From assembly GCA_017554145.1 (NCBI GenBank), contig JAFZIZ010000015.1, positions 62,001 through 126,000 of the forward strand: a stretch of DNA of 64,000 nucleotides, read 5' to 3'. Positions within the stretch are counted from its first letter, which is position 1, and each line of letters starts with the position of its first letter. Shown here piece by piece: positions 17,248-24,016 of the stretch. The DNA is from Prevotella sp. (GTDB taxonomy: Bacteria; Bacteroidota; Bacteroidia; Bacteroidales; Bacteroidaceae). The notes beneath the pieces were generated by a model that was given only the letters and a program-made list of their open reading frames with translations, had not been told where the DNA came from and searched no databases. The position numbers were made by a program, and so were the translations under genes.

Positions 17248-17790
17248 TTATTTCACAACAATTGATTTAATAAATGGTTCTACAGCGGCTTCATACTTAT
17301 TGGCAACTTCTGGTTTGTATGCGAAATTGCCGAAAACGGTATTACCACTCTCTCCAAGAATATAGAAGAACTCAACAACCATGCCCCTATCTTCGTCTTT
17401 GCAGGACATTATCACGGATTTGTCATTCACTTTAGGTTCCTGAAGGAATTCAAAATATCTTTTTTTCTCAGCAATCTTCTTCTCAGCAAATTGATTAAAG
17501 GTCTCTGCCGTAGGTTTATCATCTGTTACGAGGTTGACAGAGATATTCGCATCCCTTTCTGGTGAATTGCTCAGGAATATAGTGTCGTTGATTCTTCCCT
17601 GCTTAAGACCTTCAGGACAGTCGAATGCATAGCAAGCACTCTCATAATGCACAAAATCAGCAGGCAATTGTCCTTCTTCTACAGCAGTAGAGTTAGCACC
17701 CTCTGCATTTGCTGTACTCTTGTTTCCACACGATGCTACCAGCAGACCTGCTGCTACAATAGCGATACTGAATAATACTTTTTTCATCAC
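17248..17790 (-). CDS. Hypothetical lipoprotein
   Basis: A protein of 180 residues with an N-terminal signal and lipobox (GLLVASCG, Cys near residue 21), then a low-complexity Ala/Glu linker and a small alpha/beta domain without a motif known to me. It is the first exported protein of the YARHG block and almost touches the next gene, so it is very probably in the same operon and periplasmic or outer-membrane anchored. Function unknown. Confidence 0.75.
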   Translation of the reverse strand: MMKKVLFSIAIVAAGLLVASCGNKSTANAEGANSTAVEEGQLPADFVHYESACYAFDCPEGLKQGRINDTIFLSNSPERDANISVNLVTDDKPTAETFNQFAEKKIAEKKRYFEFLQEPKVNDKSVIMSCKDEDRGMVVEFFYILGESGNTVFGNFAYKPEVANKYEAAVEPFIKSIVVK

Positions 17791-17814
17791 GTTTGTTGTT
17801 TAATGGTTAATACC

Positions 17815-18003
17815 TTATTTATTATTTGAAAGATTTTTGATTCGTTGCTCTATCTTCTGGTCGATGAGTTGTTCGATTTGGTTCTCGAGCTTATTGAGTT
17901 TTCGCTCCACCATACGCTCTACCACACCTTCCTGTTGGAGAAAGTATCTTAGGTAGTCGAATGAGAACCTCGTCGCCTCTTCTTGTCGTTTTGTCTTGTT
18001 CAT
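17815..18003 (-). CDS. Small coiled-coil protein, 62 residues
   Basis: Cytoplasmic by composition: no signal, very basic/acidic, with a heptad-like stretch VERMVERKLNKLENQIEQLI from about residue 28. I do not recognise it. Reality is supported by its own promoter (-7 box 18031-18038), an ATG 3 nt after a 7-bp hairpin, and its position at the head of the secreted-protein block, 24 bp before the lipoprotein gene. It could be a small regulator or structural peptide. Confidence 0.6.
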   Translation of the reverse strand: MNKTKRQEEATRFSFDYLRYFLQQEGVVERMVERKLNKLENQIEQLIDQKIEQRIKNLSNNK

Positions 18004-18005
18004 CG

Positions 18006-18038
18006 CTCAGAATGATTGATTTTCTGAGTGCAAAGTTA
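18006..18038 (-). promoter_or_regulatory. Promoter and hairpin leader of the 62-residue gene
   Basis: On the minus strand TAACTTTG (18038-18031) is the -7 box. The predicted short leader consists almost entirely of the hairpin CTCAGAA / TTCTGAG (18028-18022 and 18012-18006), and the ATG begins 3 nt later. The hairpin would occlude ribosome entry or replace a Shine-Dalgarno site. Confidence 0.55.
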
Positions 18039-18095
18039 CGACAAAAAAGAGTTACGTCACTTGTTTAAATCTTCCAAAATTCACCCATTTTCTTG

Positions 18096-19748
18096 TTATT
18101 TTCTTCCAAATTGCTCCCGATACTGCGTTGGAGAGCAATTAAAGGTACGTTTGAAGGTATGTGTGAAACTGCTTGCTTCCTCAAATCCGCAGAGACCCGC
18201 TACTTGCAAAACAGAAAGATTCAGGTTCTCCTGAAGCAGTTTTCCTGCCTTCTCCATCTGGATAGCAGAGAAGAATGCTTTCGGAGTCTCACCTGCAACA
18301 CTCTGCAGACGGCGACGGAAGGTCTGTACACTCATATTCAAAGAGGATGCTACCTGCTCGACGCCCAGTTGTCCAGACTCCATCTTCTCGTTCACCACTT
18401 CCACAACACGCATCAGGAACTGGCGGTCTTCGTCAGGAACCTGTGTTGCCTCTTCTTTCTCTTCGATGGGCTTTTCGCTTTCAGTGGCTTTTGCCTCTTC
18501 CTTCAACTGTGCAATCTCACGCATCAGTTCTTCAATGTGCTGACGCTCTCGCTGGTGGACATGATGGATATAGGTCCAGGCCAAAATGCAGAATACCAAT
18601 AGGACGATGATGGCGATGATGATGGTACGCAGATGGGCTGCTCGCTCTTCCTCGTTCTCCTGTTGTAACTGGTCGTTACCGAACTCTGCATTATAGCGGG
18701 CGAGACTCTCTGCCGTAGCGTTGCTGTAGAGTGAGTCTTTCAGCAGGTCGAAGTAGTCGAGTTCTATCTTTGCAGAGTCGGGATTGATCTTCCAATAACT
18801 CTCATACAGTCCGCGATGCGAGTGTATCTCGTTGTAGAGGTCGCCCATCTTCGAGAAGATTCCTGCTGCCTCTCTATAATAAGGTATAGCCTCCTGTTGG
18901 CGCTCCTGACTGAGTAGCGACTTACCCAAACGGTTAAGCGCTATGGCCATAGAGTGGTAGTCACCCATCTCTTTGAATGTCGGGATAATCTGTCGCAGAA
19001 TGCTTTCCGCTTCTTGATAGCGGTGTAGTCCTAACAGAGCCGATGCTTTCTGTGACTTACGGATCGTTGCCTGTGGCTGGCGACCTAATACGGAATCCAG
19101 TTGGAACGCCTGTTCTGCATACGTAAGTGCTTTTTGGTCGTCACGTAAGGAATGGTATATCTCTGATGCCATACCTAAGATTACCGCCTTACGTTTCGGA
19201 TTCTTGACTTTGTTGGCATGCTCTATGGCTTGCAGGATATATTCTTCCGCCTCCTTTGCCTGATAGCCAGCCATATAGATGCCTGCCACCGTATTCATAC
19301 TGGAGGAGATACGGTCGTGGTCGCCACTCTTTACGTCGATGGCGAGACACAGCTTGGCATAGTTCGCAGCCTGTTTGATATCGCCCATTCGCACGTAGAT
19401 ACATCCTAAGATATTCAGACATCCAGCCTTATCGTCGTTGTCATAGCGGAACAAGGGCAGTGCCTTCTTACCGTATGTCGCTGCCTGCTCATACTGCTGT
19501 TGCTCATACAACCACTCTGCTGCCCAGTACCATACTTGCTGCTGCAAAGAGTCTGCGGGCGTATTGTTCTTAAATTGGATATGTTCAACGGTAAACTGCT
19601 CTACATCCAATGCCGTAAAAAAGTCATTGGCATTTTCCACATTCGGTTTTTGGTCAAACTTCTTAAGTGCAGATTCCACACTCTCTGCCTGCATGCTGAG
19701 CACAGCGCAGCATACCATCAGTACAATAGTTATTGGTCGTTTCATCAT
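18096..19748 (-). CDS. TPR sensor with transmembrane helix and AraC-type DNA-binding domain
   Basis: About 550 residues from the ATG at 19748 (the TTG two codons upstream is unlikely). Signal-like N-terminus, TPR repeats (about 45-330; units such as AEEYILQAIEHANKV), a transmembrane helix (TIIIAIIVLLVFCILAWTYI, about 372-391), a charged coiled linker, then an AraC/XylS HTH pair (about 440-550) with SLNMSVQTFRRRLQSVAG and VAGLCGFEEASSFTHTFKRTF. It is a one-protein membrane regulator that may sense periplasmic or envelope state and bind DNA directly. It shares the TPR-TM layout with the sensor-kinase-like protein at 11511. Confidence 0.85.
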   Translation of the reverse strand: MMKRPITIVLMVCCAVLSMQAESVESALKKFDQKPNVENANDFFTALDVEQFTVEHIQFKNNTPADSLQQQVWYWAAEWLYEQQQYEQAATYGKKALPLFRYDNDDKAGCLNILGCIYVRMGDIKQAANYAKLCLAIDVKSGDHDRISSSMNTVAGIYMAGYQAKEAEEYILQAIEHANKVKNPKRKAVILGMASEIYHSLRDDQKALTYAEQAFQLDSVLGRQPQATIRKSQKASALLGLHRYQEAESILRQIIPTFKEMGDYHSMAIALNRLGKSLLSQERQQEAIPYYREAAGIFSKMGDLYNEIHSHRGLYESYWKINPDSAKIELDYFDLLKDSLYSNATAESLARYNAEFGNDQLQQENEEERAAHLRTIIIAIIVLLVFCILAWTYIHHVHQRERQHIEELMREIAQLKEEAKATESEKPIEEKEEATQVPDEDRQFLMRVVEVVNEKMESGQLGVEQVASSLNMSVQTFRRRLQSVAGETPKAFFSAIQMEKAGKLLQENLNLSVLQVAGLCGFEEASSFTHTFKRTFNCSPTQYREQFGRK

Positions 19749-19886
19749 ATTCAAACAATATTTCTGTTTTAGTTCTCTGCCTGCAAAGATACAAATAATT
19801 ATTCAACTCACCAAACGGAATTAAACATTAACAAGAGGTCCCCCTTCAGTTGTCGACCTAAGGGTCAGGAAATAACTAAAATTTTA

Positions 19887-19908
19887 CTCAAGAGCCATTA
19901 ACCTTGAG
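19887..19908 (-). terminator. Possible terminator after the GH3-like/S66-like pair
   Basis: On the minus strand CTCAAG (19908-19903), a 10-nt loop, CTTGAG (19892-19887), followed by TAAAATTTTAG. The stem is only 6 bp and the T-tract is weak. The rest of 19755-19926 has no ORF; the minus-strand -7 box TATCTTTG for the TPR-AraC gene lies near 19785. Confidence 0.4.
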
Positions 19909-19926
19909 CCACAATTCACTTAACAC

Positions 19927-21120
19927 TTACTTGTCTTTATCAATAATGACGGTAGGCGTATCATGATATCGTCCCACAACAAGGAAAGTCTTACGGGTCT
20001 TATAGCGATAGAGACCAGAGAGCGTTGTGACTACCAACTCGTAACTTCTGCCAATCTCTAACTGGTCGATGGTGAGCAGTTGGTTATAGTCTTTTGCCTC
20101 TTTGGGCTTGAACTCATAGAAGACACTATCGGGTATGAGCACCGTTTGTGGGTCGTCGAGATTAAGTGTAGTCGTGAAGGTACCTTCTGGTGAACTGATA
20201 CCTGTAAACACAAAATGTACCTTACTACCACAATAGGTACGCAATAATTCAAAACTGGCACTGAGGTTATCAACATCATACACCATAACACAGTGTAGTC
20301 CTGGCCAGAGTTGTTCTACTATCTGTGTTCCTATCTGATGGGTCTCCATGATTTCACGAATCGCGTCGGCTCTTTCTGCATCGGGTTGTATATATTGATT
20401 GCCGCGTTCGATATCCTCAGTCAGTTGAGGCCAGTGCTTCTCAATATAGCGGAGCAATTCTACCATATTAATATATTGTTCGCAGATAGCCAATGAAATG
20501 TTCTTTTGCTTGAGGGCAAAAAGTGCTTGAAGATAAAGCGTATTGGTCTTGTCAAATAAATTGGCAACGTTAAAAGGTATGACATAGACCCAATCGTTAT
20601 TAACATCTCGTTTCATTAATAACTTCCCAAGCAAACTACCGATAGTCATTCCGGCAGGAAGATGTTCAGAATTGATGTCTATCAGGTTGAGTGTCATACC
20701 ATCCGTGAGATAGCCATGATTACCCGCGATATAGAACCCAGAACAGAAACCATAATCATTACTTGTCTGCACGCCCCATCTGGATTGAGGCAGTTTTCGA
20801 TAGCCATCTAATGTCGATATATGCTCTGTGAGATAGGCTGTCAGGATATTCCTCTCACCATTGACGATCTGCTCGATATAAGGAGAATAGTCATCATAGG
20901 TCGTCAAGGGCAGGGTTCGTCTAAAGTCCTCCAAGTTACGGATGCTTTCAAAGTGATTCGCATGTCCGTATTTCGTCTTGGCATTCTCGCGTACAAGTCT
21001 CATCACAAACTCTTCCTGACTTCGCATTGGATTGTATGTGATGTCTTCAAGTCTGTTTCTGACTTTCTGTCCGTCAGTCCATCGTGCCTCGTTGATAATC
21101 TTGATAACCTTCTCGTCCAT
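19927..21120 (-). CDS. Truncated GH3-family homologue lacking the ATP motif
   Basis: A protein of 397 residues that aligns by eye with the first three quarters of the GH3 enzyme at 4033 (shared landmarks: TYDDYSPYIEQIVNGE, GFYIAGNHG, LSGLYRYKTRKTF.VVGR). Two differences stand out. The SSGTTxxKSKFIP ATP-binding loop is replaced by STLDGYRKLPQS (about 102-113), and the protein stops at the hinge (after GRYHDTP), so the whole C-terminal domain is missing. It is unlikely to adenylate anything. The frame is intact and co-directional with a likewise altered S66 homologue 5 bp upstream, which argues for a selected non-catalytic role rather than decay. Confidence 0.75.
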   Translation of the reverse strand: MDEKVIKIINEARWTDGQKVRNRLEDITYNPMRSQEEFVMRLVRENAKTKYGHANHFESIRNLEDFRRTLPLTTYDDYSPYIEQIVNGERNILTAYLTEHISTLDGYRKLPQSRWGVQTSNDYGFCSGFYIAGNHGYLTDGMTLNLIDINSEHLPAGMTIGSLLGKLLMKRDVNNDWVYVIPFNVANLFDKTNTLYLQALFALKQKNISLAICEQYINMVELLRYIEKHWPQLTEDIERGNQYIQPDAERADAIREIMETHQIGTQIVEQLWPGLHCVMVYDVDNLSASFELLRTYCGSKVHFVFTGISSPEGTFTTTLNLDDPQTVLIPDSVFYEFKPKEAKDYNQLLTIDQLEIGRSYELVVTTLSGLYRYKTRKTFLVVGRYHDTPTVIIDKDK

Positions 21121-21125
21121 GTATA

Positions 21126-22106
21126 TTATAATTCTTTTTCCTTGATGATGGTGGGGTCTGGCATATTGATTTCATAAGGTTCTACAGAGCCATTGATGTT
21201 AAATGTCAGAGTGACTTTCTCTGTTGTTACATCCAATGAACACGGTGCCCCCTCAATTAGCGGAATACAACTATCACTACCGACAGGGAAACCGCAGCAG
21301 ACAGGAATATCATATTGTCGTAAATGAGCCACCAACATTTGCTCAACGCTACCATATTGAAGGTCGTATCTGATAGATCTGAACGTACCGAAGATAACGC
21401 CTTTCACTTTTTCAAAATCCATTTGGAGGCTTAGCATATAGAACAGTCGGTCAATACCGTGCAAAGACTCCTCTACCTCTTCGATAAAGAGAATAATGTC
21501 TTGTTTGGGCGGAAGGTGGAATTTTGTTCCTGCGATGGCAGAATAACTGGAGAGATTTCCTCCCACGAGGATACCTTCCGCGTGACCGCTTCTATTATAA
21601 GGGTTACCAGGAATCATGTATTGTGGCAACGTTCCAAAGAGGATATTACGAGTAATAGAGGTTGCAGGTTCCTGATTACCTGCTATCTGGAAAGCCATAG
21701 GACCATGAATACCCATCATGCCGGCACTCGTCGCTGCATAGAGCAGAACGGTAATGTCACCATGACCTATCAGCCATTTAGGGTGTTGCAGATAACATTC
21801 CTGCGAGATACGGTTCAGCAGGTGAATGGAACCATAGCCTCCTCGCGAACAGATTACAGCCTTGATGCTGTCATCTTCGAGCGCCCATAACATATCAGCA
21901 GCACGCTCGTCGGCTGTTCCTGCATACGCGTTTACATTAAGGTTGTTGGTATGTGGCCCGATGACAGGCTGTAGTCCCCATCCTCTGATGGTTTCTGCTG
22001 CCTGTATTAATGCCTCCTGGGGTACCCAGTAGGCAGGTGATATAAGGGCAACTTTATCGCCTGCCTTTAAATAGGGCGGTTGAATCATCTTTTTACCTTG
22101 ATACAT
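21126..22106 (-). CDS. S66 (LD-carboxypeptidase/MccF-like) homologue with altered catalytic triad
   Basis: A protein of 326 residues with the full S66 fold. Landmarks: ICSRGGYGS (about 86-93), then IGHGDITVL (113-121) where active enzymes have G-H/F/Y-S-D, so the nucleophile Ser is Gly116; FIEEVEE (208-214) keeps the acidic triad residue; VGSDSC-IPLIEG (275-286) replaces the family's GHxxxxxxLPLG, so the triad His is lost. Active members cleave LD-peptide bonds in peptidoglycan or self-immunity substrates. This one probably binds but does not cut. No signal peptide. It leads the GH3-like gene by 5 bp. The minus-strand -7 box TACCTTTG is at 22133-22126. Confidence 0.8.
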   Translation of the reverse strand: MYQGKKMIQPPYLKAGDKVALISPAYWVPQEALIQAAETIRGWGLQPVIGPHTNNLNVNAYAGTADERAADMLWALEDDSIKAVICSRGGYGSIHLLNRISQECYLQHPKWLIGHGDITVLLYAATSAGMMGIHGPMAFQIAGNQEPATSITRNILFGTLPQYMIPGNPYNRSGHAEGILVGGNLSSYSAIAGTKFHLPPKQDIILFIEEVEESLHGIDRLFYMLSLQMDFEKVKGVIFGTFRSIRYDLQYGSVEQMLVAHLRQYDIPVCCGFPVGSDSCIPLIEGAPCSLDVTTEKVTLTFNINGSVEPYEINMPDPTIIKEKEL

Positions 22107-22125
22107 ATAATCACTTTTTGCCTTA

Positions 22126-22157
22126 CAAAGGTACTGCTTTTTCTTGTCTTCAGCAAT
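22126..22157 (-). promoter_or_regulatory. Promoter of the S66-like/GH3-like operon
   Basis: On the minus strand ATTG (22157-22154), 20 bp, TACCTTTG (22133-22126). The tandem direct repeats at 22184-22218 lie about 65-100 bp upstream of the expected start point. Confidence 0.65.
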
Positions 22158-22183
22158 AGATGATACCCCTGCGACAGCAAATA

Positions 22184-22218
22184 TTGTAAATCTTGAAATA
22201 TCTTTGTAAATTCTGAAA
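22184..22218 (+). promoter_or_regulatory. Tandem direct repeats, TTGTAAATTCTGAAA type, copy A
   Basis: TTGTAAATCTTGAAA (22184-22198) and TTGTAAATTCTGAAA (22204-22218) are exactly 20 nt apart. The second is identical over TTTGTAAATTCTGAAAG (22203-22219) to copy B at 22719-22735. Direct repeats spaced two helical turns apart are the usual shape of AraC- or LytTR-type sites. They sit upstream of the S66-like operon. Confidence 0.7.
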
Positions 22219-22232
22219 GCAAATGACCTTTT

Positions 22233-22589
22233 TTAATCGACATCATCTTCATCCGAAACCAATCCTACACGGTATTCTGCTGGTGTCACACCATAGCATC
22301 GCTTAAATTGTTCGCGCAGATTGGGGGGAGTAAAACCTACCTCGCGGGCTATCTCTGTGATAGTCATCTCAAGATGGTTGGTAAGTAGGTCGTAAGCCAC
22401 CTCCAAACGGATGGCGTTAATATACTGAGGGAAAGTCATACCATCGGCAAAACTATTTAGCAAGTCGTTCAGACGGTGTCGGCCAATGCCAAAACGTTGC
22501 ATAATGTCTTCACGCATTAGGTTAATCTGTGCGTAGAGACGTTCCTTGCGAATGATGGAGTCGACGGTTTTAAAAAGGGCCTTGTTCAT
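22233..22589 (-). CDS. Small AraC-family DNA-binding protein
   Basis: From the ATG at 22589 it has 118 residues. An upstream ATG at 22613 lies inside the predicted -7 box (22618-22611) and is rejected. Almost the whole protein is the double helix-turn-helix of AraC/XylS regulators: FGIGRHRLNDLLNSFADG and EIAREVGFTPPNLREQFKRCYGVTPAEYR. There is no ligand-binding domain. The tail is acidic. It is divergent from a membrane-bound AraC regulator, and the shared 191-bp gap holds a perfect palindrome and tandem direct repeats, so the two probably cross-regulate. Confidence 0.85.
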   Translation of the reverse strand: MNKALFKTVDSIIRKERLYAQINLMREDIMQRFGIGRHRLNDLLNSFADGMTFPQYINAIRLEVAYDLLTNHLEMTITEIAREVGFTPPNLREQFKRCYGVTPAEYRVGLVSDEDDVD

Positions 22590-22649
22590 TAAAGTTTTTG
22601 ATTTCAGTTGCAAAAATAATCAAAAACATAGTGATTCGAAAGAAAACAT

Positions 22650-22685
22650 ATGCACGCATTTGGTATGTGACCCAAATGCGTGCAT
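22650..22685. promoter_or_regulatory. Perfect 14-bp inverted repeat, probable operator
   Basis: ATGCACGCATTTGG (22650-22663) and CCAAATGCGTGCAT (22672-22685) are exact reverse complements with an 8-nt centre. The site is just upstream of the -33 region of the small AraC gene and about 95-130 bp upstream of the start of the membrane AraC gene. No T-tract follows on either strand, so it is not a terminator. Confidence 0.75.
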
Positions 22686-22699
22686 CGGAAATGGTACTT

Positions 22700-22734
22700 T
22701 TGTATTTTTTGAAAGATATTTGTAAATTCTGAAA
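22700..22734 (+). promoter_or_regulatory. Tandem direct repeats, TTGTAAATTCTGAAA type, copy B
   Basis: TTGTATTTTTTGAAA (22700-22714) and TTGTAAATTCTGAAA (22720-22734), again 20 nt apart. They lie about 45-80 bp upstream of the predicted start of the 22781 transcript, whose -33 box is poor (TTAG, 22743-22746). That is the arrangement expected of an activator site. Confidence 0.7.
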
Positions 22735-22767
22735 GTCCAATATTAGCACTAATTCACAAAATATCCG

Positions 22768-22775
22768 TACCTTTG
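22768..22775 (+). promoter_or_regulatory. -7 box of the membrane AraC gene (nearly leaderless)
   Basis: TACCTTTG (22768-22775) is followed by 5 nt and then the ATG at 22781. The transcript probably starts within a base or two of the start codon. Confidence 0.65.
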
Positions 22776-22780
22776 CAACC

Positions 22781-23896
22781 ATGTATGCACAACAAAGTCT
22801 TCATGACATCCTCTTTATGATGATGTATAGCGTGGTTGCTATGCTTGCCATAGTAGCAGGTCTCTATCTATGGTTGAGACGCGCTAATGCAATCGCTCCT
22901 GCCATCACTCCCCCAAAAGCGTTACGCAGATGGACGGCAATGTTTCTCTTCGTGGCGGCGTTAAGTCACGTGTGGTGGTATGTACTTGGCATCCATTGGT
23001 TGACGGACGACCGTCTTGTACGCAACATTACGGCTGTTACACTTGATCACATAACGCTTGTACCACTTGTTATGGCGATGCTGCTACGTATGTTGCAAGA
23101 TCGCCAGCGCAGGCTCTGGCCTTGGGTATTGGCTCAACTGCCCATCGTTGTATCCGCAGCCGTGGGCATTGCCAAACACGATGAATTCTACGGTTTTGAT
23201 TTGACAACTTACTGGCAGTTGGCTGTCATGACCCTCTTTATTATATATTATGTGCGCGCGTTGATCCAGTATGGTCGTTGGCTGCGTGAGAACTTTGCGG
23301 ATATGGAACACAAAGAGGTGTGGCAGAGTCTGCTTTTTGTGGTCGCTCTTTTTATTATTTATGAGGTCTATTTCACCAATCCGGGCGAGATGGTAAGGGA
23401 ATATATGGCACAGGTGAACACATTGGTTATCATCGTCTTCTTGCTATGGCGCGTGGAGACACTGCAACAACTTGAGCCCGCTACAGAGGAAAGCGAGGAA
23501 GCGCCTAAAGGCTTGAATATCGTTGCACTGTTGAAGAAATATTGCGAAGACCAACAACTCTATTTGCAACACGACCTAACCTTGCAACAACTTGCTACTG
23601 CTATCGGCACCAACCGTACTTATCTCAGCGGCTATTTTTCCCAGCAGGGCATCACCTACAATGCATATATCAACCGCCTGCGCATTGACCATTTTATCCG
23701 TCTTTATCATGAGACTATTGCATCGTCCCTTTCCGTTTCGGCTACGCAACTCGCCCAACAGAGCGGATTCTACAGTTACAGTACCTTCAGTGCCGCTTTC
23801 AAGAAGTTCATGGGTATTACAGTGACCGCATGGATGGAAAATCCCAGACCACACTCTAAAACTTTTTCCTCCGAAGGGGAAAAAGTTCTGCTCTGA
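22781..23896 (+). CDS. Membrane-embedded AraC-family regulator
   Basis: A protein of 371 residues. The first 225 or so hold several hydrophobic helices (for example ILFMMMYSVVAMLAIVAGLY, 10-29; further ones near 48, 83, 108, 145, 183 and 215), giving a membrane sensor without a known domain name. A linker (about 230-250) leads to a C-terminal AraC HTH (about 255-355) with LQQLATAIGTNRTYLSGYFSQ and ATQLAQQSGFYSYSTFSAAFKKFMG. It probably senses a membrane or envelope signal and binds DNA directly. Divergent from the small AraC protein; adjacent tandem sites suggest autoregulation. Confidence 0.85.
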   Translation: MYAQQSLHDILFMMMYSVVAMLAIVAGLYLWLRRANAIAPAITPPKALRRWTAMFLFVAALSHVWWYVLGIHWLTDDRLVRNITAVTLDHITLVPLVMAMLLRMLQDRQRRLWPWVLAQLPIVVSAAVGIAKHDEFYGFDLTTYWQLAVMTLFIIYYVRALIQYGRWLRENFADMEHKEVWQSLLFVVALFIIYEVYFTNPGEMVREYMAQVNTLVIIVFLLWRVETLQQLEPATEESEEAPKGLNIVALLKKYCEDQQLYLQHDLTLQQLATAIGTNRTYLSGYFSQQGITYNAYINRLRIDHFIRLYHETIASSLSVSATQLAQQSGFYSYSTFSAAFKKFMGITVTAWMENPRPHSKTFSSEGEKVLL

Positions 23897-23937
23897 AGAG
23901 AAGGAAAAAATGGTAACCTATGAAAAAAGAGCTCGAA

Positions 23938-24003
23938 AAGTATATACTTAGACAACGTAAGTCATATACTTTCGATGCCTAAACTATATCTTTAGCAGGT
24001 CGA
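23938..24003. repeat. Three tandem 22-nt units, second ATATACTT array
   Basis: Units start at 23938, 23960 and 23982, with ATATACTT (the third ATATCTTT) at positions 5-12 of each, the same phase as in the array at 3887-3952. CGTAAGTCATATACTTTC here closely matches CGTAACTCATATACTGTC there. It lies between two convergent genes, so a promoter role is not obvious. Confidence 0.65.
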
Positions 24004-24016
24004 AATCATATAAATA

